This document shows, in pieces, positions 7,817-15,525 of a stretch of DNA of 64,000 bases (position 1 is its first letter; each line of letters opens with the position of its first letter). The position numbers and the translations under genes are program-made. The notes below the pieces were generated by a model. It was not told the DNA's origin. It saw nothing but the letters and a program-made list of their open reading frames with translations, and did no database searches. Source of the stretch: an uncultured Sutterella sp. (GTDB lineage Bacteria > Pseudomonadota > Gammaproteobacteria > Burkholderiales > Burkholderiaceae_F); contig CAJMKD010000013.1 in assembly GCA_905213905.1 (NCBI GenBank), forward strand, positions 4,984 through 68,983, read 5' to 3'.

Positions 7817-8965
7817 ATGCGCGCATCTCATATCAGCGCTGCTGTTCTGGCAGCCGCTTTTGCGATGGGCACGGCCCAGGCGGCCGAAGTCGAACTCTAC
7901 GGCCTTATCGACACGGGCCTCAGCTATCAGCACGTTGACAAAGACGTTGCAAACGAAGACGCGACTGACCAGCTCCAGATGAAGAGCAGCCAGAGCATCC
8001 CTAACCGCTGGGGCATGCGCGGCAGCGAAGACCTCGGCAACGGCCTCAAAGTGGGCTTCATGCTCGAAAGCCAGTTTGGCTCCGACGACGGCTCGATGAC
8101 GGGCAACCGCCTCTTCCAGCGCACGGCGCAGATCTCCCTCACGTCGAGCTACGGCACGGTTGTCGTCGGCCGCTCCGGCTCGCTTCGCAGCGGCTTCGGC
8201 ACGACGGGCCTCTGGGGCGGGAAGGTCGCGCCCTTCAGCAACAGCTGGGGCGACTACATCGCCGGCTCGAAGTTCATCATGCCGGGCGGCTTCAAGGCGA
8301 TTGACAACGCGGTCACGTATCAGTCGCCCGTCTTCTCCGGCGTCCAGCTTCACGCGCAGTACTCGTTCAAGACCAACAACGTTGAAGAAAAAAATGGCGT
8401 TGAAGGCAAGAGCTCGAGCGATCGTATGTGGGCGGTCGGCGCCACCTACACGGGCGGCCCCGTGCACGTCGTCTTCGTGCTCGACTCGGTTCTCTATGGC
8501 AACAGAGCCAACACCAACTATGACTTCTACGACGACTCGCTTGCAGCGAGCCTCGCCGGCACCTACAACTTCGGCTTCATGAAGCTCTACGCGAGCGGCA
8601 TGTACTTCAAGGGCATGAAGGGCGCCGACTTCCAGGGACATACTGCTTTGAAGGACATTGCGGGTAACGCCAGCTACAAGGGCTATTCGCTGCAGGTTGG
8701 CGCGGACGTGCCTGCCTTCGGCGGCACGGCCAAGGTCAACTTCGGCTGGATGGACGGCCAGACCGATCAGAAAGAAGACAGTTATAACGATGCCCATGGT
8801 GAAGATATCGATCGCTTCTCCGCCGCGGTCGGCTACCTTTATCCGCTCAGCAAGCGCACCTCTGTCTACGGCGGCCTCGGCTACGTGATGGATTCGAGCA
8901 ACAACGCCGAAAATTCCGACCCGAGCGCCTACGAAGCCGTTTTGGGCCTCGTTCACCGCTTCTAA
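7817..8965 (+). CDS. outer-membrane porin, Gram-negative general porin family
   Basis: 382 residues. It has a signal peptide ending AMGTAQA, mature start AEVELYGLIDTGLSY, the loop-3 region around GRSGSLRSGF and a C-terminal aromatic residue in VHRF, all hallmarks of betaproteobacterial trimeric 16-stranded porins. Start ATG 7817 follows AAGGAGAG. It is the first gene of an operon with the flavoprotein at 9102. The pairing suggests the porin admits the acceptor used by that enzyme, under control of the TtrSR-like pair. Pore selectivity cannot be read from sequence. Confidence 0.92.
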   Translation: MRASHISAAVLAAAFAMGTAQAAEVELYGLIDTGLSYQHVDKDVANEDATDQLQMKSSQSIPNRWGMRGSEDLGNGLKVGFMLESQFGSDDGSMTGNRLFQRTAQISLTSSYGTVVVGRSGSLRSGFGTTGLWGGKVAPFSNSWGDYIAGSKFIMPGGFKAIDNAVTYQSPVFSGVQLHAQYSFKTNNVEEKNGVEGKSSSDRMWAVGATYTGGPVHVVFVLDSVLYGNRANTNYDFYDDSLAASLAGTYNFGFMKLYASGMYFKGMKGADFQGHTALKDIAGNASYKGYSLQVGADVPAFGGTAKVNFGWMDGQTDQKEDSYNDAHGEDIDRFSAAVGYLYPLSKRTSVYGGLGYVMDSSNNAENSDPSAYEAVLGLVHRF

Positions 8966-8980
8966 GCGCGGACCCAAAAC

Positions 8981-9004
8981 GCGCCTGCCGACTTTGGCAG
9001 GCGC
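8981..9004 (+). other. intercistronic hairpin between porin and flavoprotein genes
   Basis: Perfect arms GCGCCTGCC and GGCAGGCGC around a 6-base loop, 15 bases after the porin stop, without a T-run. It probably causes partial attenuation or protects the 3' end, keeping porin mRNA in excess over the enzyme mRNA. Confidence 0.5.
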
Positions 9005-9101
9005 GCTCCTCCGACCGAACGGCCGCCTGAATCCCTCTGACCTCAGGATTCCAGAGCGGCCGTTTCCCCATAAATCAGCCAACATTCCGGAGGCAAAAGC
9101 C

Positions 9102-10595
9102 ATGAACATGATTTCGAGAAGAAAGGCGCTCGGCGCCGCCGGCGCAGGCGCGCTCCTTTTAGGCGCGGGCGCCGCAAGCGCGAAGGAAGAAAAGCTCTAC
9201 GGCGACATCGCGTGGACGAAGACCTGCGACGTGCTCGTCGTGGGCTCGGGTTATGCGGGGCTCTGCGCCGCCATTGAAGCGAAGAACGCGGGCGCGGATG
9301 TGATCCTCATTGAAAAGATGACGATTCTTGGGGGCAACTCGCTTCTTTGCGGCGGCGGCATTGCCGCGCCGGGCTCCGACCTGCAGAAGGCCGCGGGCAT
9401 CACGGACGACTCCCCCGACCGCCTCTACGCCGACATGCTGAAGTCGGGCGGCGGCCTCACGCATGCGGACCTCGCGCGCGTGGTGGCCGACAATGCGCTT
9501 CCCGCCTATGAATGGGTGCGCGACTACATCGGCGTCAAGTTTGACCGCCTCGCCTTCCACGGCGGCCACTCGGTGCCGCGCAGCGCCGCCTACATGAAGG
9601 GCAACGGCGCGAAGCTCGTGAAGCCGCTCGTCGAAAAATGCAAGGCTCTCGGCATTCCCATCCTTTCGAGAACGCGCCTCGCGGAGCTCGTCACGAAGGA
9701 CGGCGCCGTGCTCGGCGCTGAAGTCGAAGAAGGCTACCGCTTCCCGAAGGAAGGCAGCGGCAAGAAGGCTTTCTACCGCGCCAAGAAGGGCATCGTCCTT
9801 GCGGGCGGCGGCTTCAGCCAGAACGTGTGGCTTCGCTCGATCAACGATCCGCGCCTCGGCCCGCAGCTCGAAAGCACGAACCAGCCGGGCGCCACGGGCG
9901 ACGCGCTTCTCGCAGCGCACCGCGCCGGCGCCGTTGAAATCCAGATGGACTGGATTCAGCTCGGCCCCTGGACCTCGCCCGACGAGCCGGGCTTCGGCGT
10001 CGCGCCCAAGATCGTTGAAGCGGTCGTGGGCTACGGCCTCATGGTCGATCCGCAGACCGGCAAGCGCTTCGTGAACGAAACCGGCAACCGCAAGGTTCGC
10101 TCCGACGCGATCGTCGCCACGGGCCACCCGGCCGTGCTCGCGGTGAGCACCGCCAACGTGAAGCACGTGCCGCCTGAAGCGCTGCAGAAGGGCCTTGAAA
10201 ACGGCGTCGTGAAGAAGTTCCCGAACGCCAAGGCGCTCGCCGAATTCCACAAGATCCCGGTCGACGCCTTCCTCGAGAGCGTCGACGCGTGGAATAAGTG
10301 CATCGGCAACAAGAAGGACCCGTCCTACAACGCCAAGATCTTCGACGACACGATCCCCAACGAGGGCGAGTTCTACTCGGTGCGCCTCTGGCCGCGCGTG
10401 CACTACACGATGGGCGGCCTCAACATCAACAACAAGGCGCAGGTGATCGGCACCGACCAGAAGCCCATCCGCGGGCTCTACGCCGCGGGCGAAATCTGCG
10501 GCGGCATCCACGGCATGGTCCGCCTCGGCACGGTTTCGATCGTCGACTGCCTGATCTTCGGGCGCATCGCCGGCAAGAACGCCGCAACGCTCTGA
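9102..10595 (+). CDS. Tat-exported FAD-binding fumarate-reductase-like flavoprotein
   Basis: 497 residues. Twin-arginine signal (SRRKALGAAGAG, from residue 5), FAD P-loop VLVVGSGYAGLCAA (about residue 44) and the C-terminal block VHYTMGGLNINNKAQ identify the flavocytochrome c/fumarate-reductase superfamily. The later signature reads GGIHGMVRLGTVSIVD: the usual NR-x-GGNA stretch is changed, though the substrate-type Arg is kept. That suggests a substrate other than fumarate. There is no heme or FMN domain. ATG 9102 follows GGAGGC. It is co-transcribed with the porin at 7817 and followed by two hairpins, the second a likely terminator. Confidence 0.86.
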   Translation: MNMISRRKALGAAGAGALLLGAGAASAKEEKLYGDIAWTKTCDVLVVGSGYAGLCAAIEAKNAGADVILIEKMTILGGNSLLCGGGIAAPGSDLQKAAGITDDSPDRLYADMLKSGGGLTHADLARVVADNALPAYEWVRDYIGVKFDRLAFHGGHSVPRSAAYMKGNGAKLVKPLVEKCKALGIPILSRTRLAELVTKDGAVLGAEVEEGYRFPKEGSGKKAFYRAKKGIVLAGGGFSQNVWLRSINDPRLGPQLESTNQPGATGDALLAAHRAGAVEIQMDWIQLGPWTSPDEPGFGVAPKIVEAVVGYGLMVDPQTGKRFVNETGNRKVRSDAIVATGHPAVLAVSTANVKHVPPEALQKGLENGVVKKFPNAKALAEFHKIPVDAFLESVDAWNKCIGNKKDPSYNAKIFDDTIPNEGEFYSVRLWPRVHYTMGGLNINNKAQVIGTDQKPIRGLYAAGEICGGIHGMVRLGTVSIVDCLIFGRIAGKNAATL

Positions 10596-10607
10596 TCCAG
10601 AATCCGC

Positions 10608-10635
10608 CCGAACCGCCCGAGGACCGGCGGTTCGG
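10608..10635 (+). other. hairpin after the flavoprotein gene
   Basis: Perfect 10-bp arms CCGAACCGCC and GGCGGTTCGG with an 8-base loop, starting 12 bases after the stop codon. There is no T-run; it is probably a 3'-end stabiliser ahead of the terminator at 10663. Confidence 0.5.
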
Positions 10636-10662
10636 TGCAGAGAAAGGATAGCGAAGCTGCGT

Positions 10663-10710
10663 GCGCCGCTCCGCCGTTACCTAACAAAACGCGGAGCGGC
10701 GCCTGCTTTT
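10663..10710 (+). terminator. probable terminator of the porin-flavoprotein operon
   Basis: Perfect 12-bp arms GCGCCGCTCCGC and GCGGAGCGGCGC with a 16-base loop, followed by CTGCTTTT. The stem is very stable; the T-tract is short. Confidence 0.6.
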
Positions 10711-10856
10711 GCCCGCAGCCCTCCCGTTGCCTGGCGCGGAAACATCGGCTTGCAAACCGCTCGTGCGGCTTCCTTCGCATGCCGCTAAGATGCTCTGCAG
10801 CCGACGCGCGCCCTGCGCGCGAACGCGCCGAATTCAAACATAGAAGGATTCCAAAA

Positions 10857-11288
10857 GTGAAGAAGACCATTGCCGCTGCCATGATTTCCGCATCCATGCT
10901 TTCCGCCTGCGCCGTTGCGCCCGCCCCCGATGAAGGCGCCCCGGCCGGAAACACGCCCGTCCTCGCCGGGCGCACCTTCGCCTGGCAGAACGCCCCCAAG
11001 GCCGATGCGGTGCCCCGCATCGCTTTTTCCGCCGATGGGCGCGTCTCCGGCACGAGCGGCTGCAACCGTCTTCTCGGCACCTTCACGCTCGAAGGCAAGC
11101 GCCTCGACCTCTCGAAGCTCGGCATGACGCGCATGATGTGCTCGCCCGAATCGATGAAGGCCGAAGCCGCCTTTACGGGCATGCTTGCCCAGGTGCGCTT
11201 TGCGACCGAATCCGAAAAGGGCCTCACCCTTTGGAATGAAGCGGGGGCGGAAATCGTGACGCTTACCGAAGTGCCGGGCGGCATCTGA
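10857..11288 (+). CDS. META/HslJ-domain lipoprotein
   Basis: 143 residues from a GTG start at 10857 that follows AGAAGGA. A lipoprotein signal with lipobox LSAC (Cys near residue 17) precedes a META/HslJ domain: GRVSGTSGCNRLLGTF and LGMTRMMCSPE are the family's conserved Gly-Cys-Asn and Met-Cys segments. HslJ-like proteins are envelope proteins linked to stress tolerance; the molecular role is unclear. An upstream in-frame start at 10635 would bury the signal peptide, so it was not used. It stands alone between the respiratory operon and a TorD-type chaperone. Confidence 0.82.
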   Translation: MKKTIAAAMISASMLSACAVAPAPDEGAPAGNTPVLAGRTFAWQNAPKADAVPRIAFSADGRVSGTSGCNRLLGTFTLEGKRLDLSKLGMTRMMCSPESMKAEAAFTGMLAQVRFATESEKGLTLWNEAGAEIVTLTEVPGGI

Positions 11289-11332
11289 CAATCCGCCGGA
11301 TAGCCTTTCAACCGTTTTTGTATTGAACGCCC

Positions 11333-12016
11333 ATGATGAACGAACAATCCGTCGCCGATCGGCGCAGCATTCCCTGCCGTGAAGCGGCGCTTGCGGCTGC
11401 AGACTTCGCCGCACAGGTGTTTCTTGCGCCGGAGCTCCCCGAATTAGAGACCAAGGTGCGCGCCCTTGTGCCGCACCTTTTGGAATGCTTCAGCGCCGAC
11501 GAAAGCGAAGGCGCCAGCGCGCTTCGCGCGAAGCTCGCCGCTTTCGACTGCACGGCGCTTGAAGCCGATGCGCTCACGGTTCGCCGCGAACACGCCAAGC
11601 TCTTCTTAGGCGTCGGCGAATCGACGATTCCGCTCTCCATCTCCGTCTGGACGAGCGAAAAGGGGCTGCTTCGCCAGGAAGCGAGCGAAACCTGCCGCAA
11701 GGCATATGCCGATGCGGGGATTGCGCTCGACGACGATGCCCCCTACGATCCCGATCATGTCGGCACGGCCTTCGCTTTCCTCTCGCTTCTCGAAATGCGC
11801 GCCGAAGCCGCCCGGGAAGCCGCTGCGGAAGGCGAGGAGCCCGAAGAGGCCGATCAGGATGCAGAAACGGTGGATCCGACCGTTTTCTACCGCACGGTCG
11901 TTGCGCCTTCGCTTCGCGGGATTCTCGCGCGAATCCTCGAGCGCACCGATGCGCCTTTCTACCGAGCGGTTGCGTCGCTCTACGGCATGCTCGACGAGGC
12001 GCACGTCTTCGGCTGA
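11333..12016 (+). CDS. TorD-family molybdoenzyme chaperone
   Basis: 227 residues, all-helical and acidic. The EHAKLFLG segment near residue 85 and the downstream PYDPDHVGTAFAFLSLL stretch (the H..xE-like region used for Tat signal recognition) fit the TorD/DmsD/YcdY family. Such proteins bind the Tat signal of DMSO-reductase-family catalytic subunits and help insert the cofactor. The natural client in this window is the DmsA-like protein at 19168-21420, 7 kb away and in another operon. That link is inferred. The tail after residue 165 is Glu-rich. Confidence 0.72.
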   Translation: MMNEQSVADRRSIPCREAALAAADFAAQVFLAPELPELETKVRALVPHLLECFSADESEGASALRAKLAAFDCTALEADALTVRREHAKLFLGVGESTIPLSISVWTSEKGLLRQEASETCRKAYADAGIALDDDAPYDPDHVGTAFAFLSLLEMRAEAAREAAAEGEEPEEADQDAETVDPTVFYRTVVAPSLRGILARILERTDAPFYRAVASLYGMLDEAHVFG

Positions 12017-12082
12017 CGAAGCGCTCCGAAGCTGCGCGCGGGGCGCAGGACGCCTGTTGCCTGATCGCCCCGCCCTTTTCTC

Positions 12083-12117
12083 AAAGCCGGCTGGTTGAGA
12101 AGACCAGCCGGCTTTTT
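12083..12117. terminator. bidirectional intrinsic terminator
   Basis: An AAAGCCGGCTGGT/ACCAGCCGGCTTT stem with a 7-base loop has an A-run before and a T-run after it. It lies between the convergent chaperone and MerR genes, so it should work in both directions. Confidence 0.88.
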
Positions 12118-12202
12118 CCAGCGCGCCAAAATGATTTTCTTCTGACGAGGAAGCTTCGCCTGAATTTGATTGAATTCGGTCGATGTCATCGGCATCGCTC
12201 GC

Positions 12203-13030
12203 CTAGCAAATCGGAATAATGAATCGGCCGACGCCCACTTTGTCCGTGCCGTCTGCTTCGCAGAACTTCATTTCGTTGATTAGCAGTCCCGTTCCCGCAG
12301 TGCGGAAGCCGAGCTCGCGCATCAAGTGAAACGCCGGATGACGGCCTGCCGCAATATCCTCCATTTTGAAGGCATCGACCAGTTCGCAAAAATGAAAAAC
12401 CAACGCTTTTTCAAACGTGAGTCGGATGACTGATCCGTTGACAGGCAGCCGATGCGCCTTCAAAAGACTTTCCGGAATCGTCAGCCCCCAGCGAATCGTG
12501 CCGTTCCGTTCGTTCGAGGGCTCAATCATCAGCGCAGACTTGGTGACGGGCAGCCAGGCAGCCCATTCCTTCAGAAGATCATAGATGCGCTCATCGGTGA
12601 GAAATTCATGCCTGCAGGTGTGCGGCAGAAAACAATACGGCTCAATGGCTCGAATTTCCCAGTCGATCGGCTTGATCTGCCGCTTGGCATACCAATCCTG
12701 AATCCGTTCCTGTTCCGCAATGATGCCCTGCATCCGCTCAACCTTCCGACGAAGCGTCTGCGTTTTTTCTTCGAGGTCCATCATCGCAGCCTTGGCATTT
12801 GACGAAAGCAGCCCGCTCATTTCTTTGACTGCAAAGCCATAGTTTCGCAGTCGCAGGCATTCGATGATTCGAGCCGATTGATTGAATGGAAAAAATCGGT
12901 ACCCGCTTTCGCGCTGCTGCACGTTGACAAGTCCGGCGCTTTCGTAATGCTTCAAAAATTCCGAAGTCACGCCGAGAAATCCGGCGAAGTCGCCGATTCG
13001 ATAAAGCTTTTCTGGTCGGATTTCTTGCAT
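12203..13030 (-). CDS. MerR-family transcriptional regulator with large effector domain
   Basis: 275 residues. The N-terminal winged helix (YRIGDFAGFLGVTSEFLKHY, then RESGYRFF) is typical MerR. A coiled-coil dimer helix (about 80-115) and a C-terminal domain of about 150 residues with no recognised metal-binding cysteines follow, so it probably senses an organic ligand. ATG 13030 follows AGGAGAG; a longer frame to 13063 lacks such a site. It is divergent from the flavoprotein-porin operon starting at 13404, which it is likely to activate. Confidence 0.8.
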   Translation of the reverse strand: MQEIRPEKLYRIGDFAGFLGVTSEFLKHYESAGLVNVQQRESGYRFFPFNQSARIIECLRLRNYGFAVKEMSGLLSSNAKAAMMDLEEKTQTLRRKVERMQGIIAEQERIQDWYAKRQIKPIDWEIRAIEPYCFLPHTCRHEFLTDERIYDLLKEWAAWLPVTKSALMIEPSNERNGTIRWGLTIPESLLKAHRLPVNGSVIRLTFEKALVFHFCELVDAFKMEDIAAGRHPAFHLMRELGFRTAGTGLLINEMKFCEADGTDKVGVGRFIIPIC

Positions 13031-13286
13031 TCTCTCCTGCCTTTCTTCAGCCGAACACCGCAAGTCAGCACGACAAAGCGTGCCGCGCCATTGAACGATC
13101 GCTGTCCGTACAACGCGTGCTTCAGCGGATCATTCACGGTTGCACCAACTAGGAATAACCCTTGGAATTTTCAGTCAAATTAACCATTAATAGGTATCTT
13201 TCTTGCGGGCTACACCAGTCAGCTTCGGCGCTTTCCTTCGTTCTTTTTGAATAAAAATTAGGGTTAGTAATTACGCATAGACTTTT

Positions 13287-13300
13287 ATCGAACGATAAGT
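13287..13300. promoter_or_regulatory. inverted repeat in the MerR/flavoprotein divergent promoter
   Basis: TTATCG-AA-CGATAA lies 104 bp before the flavoprotein start codon, in an AT-richer promoter region. It is a candidate operator for the divergent MerR regulator, inferred from position only. Confidence 0.4.
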
Positions 13301-13319
13301 GATATCCCAATCGAGATAC

Positions 13320-13333
13320 TTGACCTGCATCAA
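13320..13333. promoter_or_regulatory. FNR/CRP-type site, TTGACCTGCATCAA
   Basis: It matches the FNR consensus TTGAT-N4-ATCAA at nine of ten positions. It lies about 70 bp before the flavoprotein start, where an anaerobic activator site is expected. The same bases could also serve as a -35 element (TTGACC) with a -10 such as TAGACT after a 19-base spacer, a spacing seen in MerR-controlled promoters. The two readings are not separable by eye. Confidence 0.5.
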
Positions 13334-13403
13334 ACCCGCACTCATAGACTTTTTCCCCGCAGCAACGCTCCGCTTTGCGCACTCATTCGAAAGAGATAGG
13401 AAA

Positions 13404-15365
13404 ATGTCCAAGCAGTTTTCTCGCCGCGCATTTCTGCGCACGACGCTCGCGACCGGCGCCTCCATGGCTGCCGCAGCCGCGCATGCAACCCCCGCCGGCA
13501 TTTACAAGCCCGGCACATACTCGGCCAAGGCAGCCGGCATCGGCGGCGACGTCATCGTCACGATGACGTTCGAGCACGATCGAATCACCGATGTGGTCCT
13601 CGATGTTTCTCACGAAACGCCGTCGATCGGCCAGGCAGCCGCAGAAACGCTGAAAAAGTCCCTCATGACGGCGCAGAGCGCCAGCATCGATGCTGTTTCT
13701 GGCGCATCCATCACTTCCCGCGCCGTTCAGCAGGCGGCAGCCAAGTGCATCGCCCAAGCGAAGGGCGAAATCCCTGTTGAAGTGCTCACCGAAGCCAAAG
13801 AAGCCGAAGACGACGGCGATTGGCTCGGCAAGCCGCCGGAAATCGCAGAAAAAGACATCATCAACACCGTCAACACCGACATCCTCGTCGTCGGCTGCGG
13901 CACGGGCGGCATGTTCGCCGTTGCTTCCGCTGCCGAAGCCGGCGCCAAGGTGATCGGCATCGATCGTTTTCCTGTCGGCACCGGCGTCCGTGAGGACCTC
14001 GGCGCGATCGACTCCCGCTATCAGAAGAAGTGGGGCACGAAGATCGATAAATTCGAATTCATCGCCATGGCGACGCAGTATGCGGGCGGCCATATCCAGC
14101 AGGAGCTCGTCAAGCTGTGGTGCGACGAATCCGGCGCTGTGATCGACTGGTTCGGCGACCGTCTCGCCGAACGCGGCATTGAACTCTGGCACGAATCAGG
14201 CGACAGCGACGATCAAACGCGCTACAAGCATTTTCCCATCGGCCACTCGCCTCGCCTGCCGCTCGGCAAGGACGGCAAGGAGCTCATCAATCTCAACACG
14301 GTCCTTTTCGACTATGCCGTGAAGCACGGCGCTCGGTTTGACTACAGCATGAAGATGGTCAAGCTCGAGAAGAACAAGGGCCGTGTGACAGGCTGCATCG
14401 CTGAAAATGCCGACGGCAAGTTTGTCCGCTACAACGCCAAGAAAGGCGTCGTGGTTGCCACGGGCGGCTATGCGCAGAACTTTAAGATGATGGAAGCGCT
14501 TCAGCCCTGGAACCTGCGCATCGTCGGCCGAAGCGGCGCCATGCCTGGCGCTCGCGGCGACGGCATCCGAGCCTGTCTTTGGGTCGGCGCCAAGATGGAT
14601 GAAACCCATTCAATGATGATGTTCGACCGCTGCGCCCTCCGGCCCGATCAGACGCCCGGCGCCGACACCATCCGCTCAGGCGACAGCGGCTTCTTCTGGA
14701 TGGGCTCGCAGCCGTGGCTCAAAGTCAATAAGGACGGCCGCCGCTTCATGAATGAATCCGGCACTTACGAAAACATCCTGCATGCTGACGAATACCAGAA
14801 AGGGCACTGCCACTACACGCTCTTTGACAGCAACTGGGTGAAATACGCAGAACAGTTCAAGATGCACGGCTGCTCGCGGCTCTTCCAGTTTGAAAACGGC
14901 GCCGATCCCAACATTTCCTGGAAGGTCGTTGCAGAAAAGATGCTGCCCGACCTGATCGAAAAGGGCTTCGTTCAGAAGGCCGACACGATTGAAGCGCTTG
15001 CTGAAAAACTGGGCATTCCGCCGCATCAGCTCAAAGCCACCGTCGAACGCAACAACCAGCTCGCGCGCGAGGGCGTCGACGTCGACTTCGGCAAGGAAAA
15101 GCATCGGCTCTCTCCTCTGGACCGCGCCCCCTTCTACGGCGCCAAAAACACAGGCTGGATGCTCTGCACGATGGACGGCATTCAAATCAACACGAATCTG
15201 AACGCCATCGACACCGACGGCAATCCGATCCCCGGCCTCTATGTGATCGGCAATGACTCGGGCGGCTACTTCGCCAACGAATACCCGAATCTCGCCACCG
15301 GCATGGCCTGCGGCCGCACAGTGACTTTCGGCCGCCTCGTCGGTCTGCGCCTCGCCAAGGCCTGA
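13404..15365 (+). CDS. Tat-exported two-domain flavoprotein, FMN-binding plus FAD-binding (urocanate/fumarate-reductase-like)
   Basis: 653 residues. Twin-arginine signal (SRRAFLRTT, residues 6-14). An FMN-binding domain (about 32-115) contains DAVSGASITS, where Ser102 is the expected covalent FMN site installed by ApbE. The FAD-binding oxidoreductase domain begins with ILVVGCGTGGMFAVAS (about 160). The C-terminal block GYFANEYPNLATGMACGRTV replaces the HG-NRLGGNA signature of fumarate reductase, so the substrate is probably different. Start ATG 13404 is chosen because it places the Tat motif at the N-terminus. It forms an operon with a porin at 15526, divergent from a MerR regulator. Electrons presumably pass from FMN to FAD. 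Confidence 0.86.
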   Translation: MSKQFSRRAFLRTTLATGASMAAAAAHATPAGIYKPGTYSAKAAGIGGDVIVTMTFEHDRITDVVLDVSHETPSIGQAAAETLKKSLMTAQSASIDAVSGASITSRAVQQAAAKCIAQAKGEIPVEVLTEAKEAEDDGDWLGKPPEIAEKDIINTVNTDILVVGCGTGGMFAVASAAEAGAKVIGIDRFPVGTGVREDLGAIDSRYQKKWGTKIDKFEFIAMATQYAGGHIQQELVKLWCDESGAVIDWFGDRLAERGIELWHESGDSDDQTRYKHFPIGHSPRLPLGKDGKELINLNTVLFDYAVKHGARFDYSMKMVKLEKNKGRVTGCIAENADGKFVRYNAKKGVVVATGGYAQNFKMMEALQPWNLRIVGRSGAMPGARGDGIRACLWVGAKMDETHSMMMFDRCALRPDQTPGADTIRSGDSGFFWMGSQPWLKVNKDGRRFMNESGTYENILHADEYQKGHCHYTLFDSNWVKYAEQFKMHGCSRLFQFENGADPNISWKVVAEKMLPDLIEKGFVQKADTIEALAEKLGIPPHQLKATVERNNQLAREGVDVDFGKEKHRLSPLDRAPFYGAKNTGWMLCTMDGIQINTNLNAIDTDGNPIPGLYVIGNDSGGYFANEYPNLATGMACGRTVTFGRLVGLRLAKA

Positions 15366-15525
15366 CGGCAACAGCCGCTTAACCGTTCTCTCCTGAGCCC
15401 GGTCGCGACGCTTTCGAGCTTTGCGATCGGGCGACCGCCCCCTCTTCATTTCCGAAGCCACTCGGATTCCAGAACTGTCGCTTTGTCCGTTCAGTTTCCG
15501 AATCACAAAAAGGAACATCGCCAAA

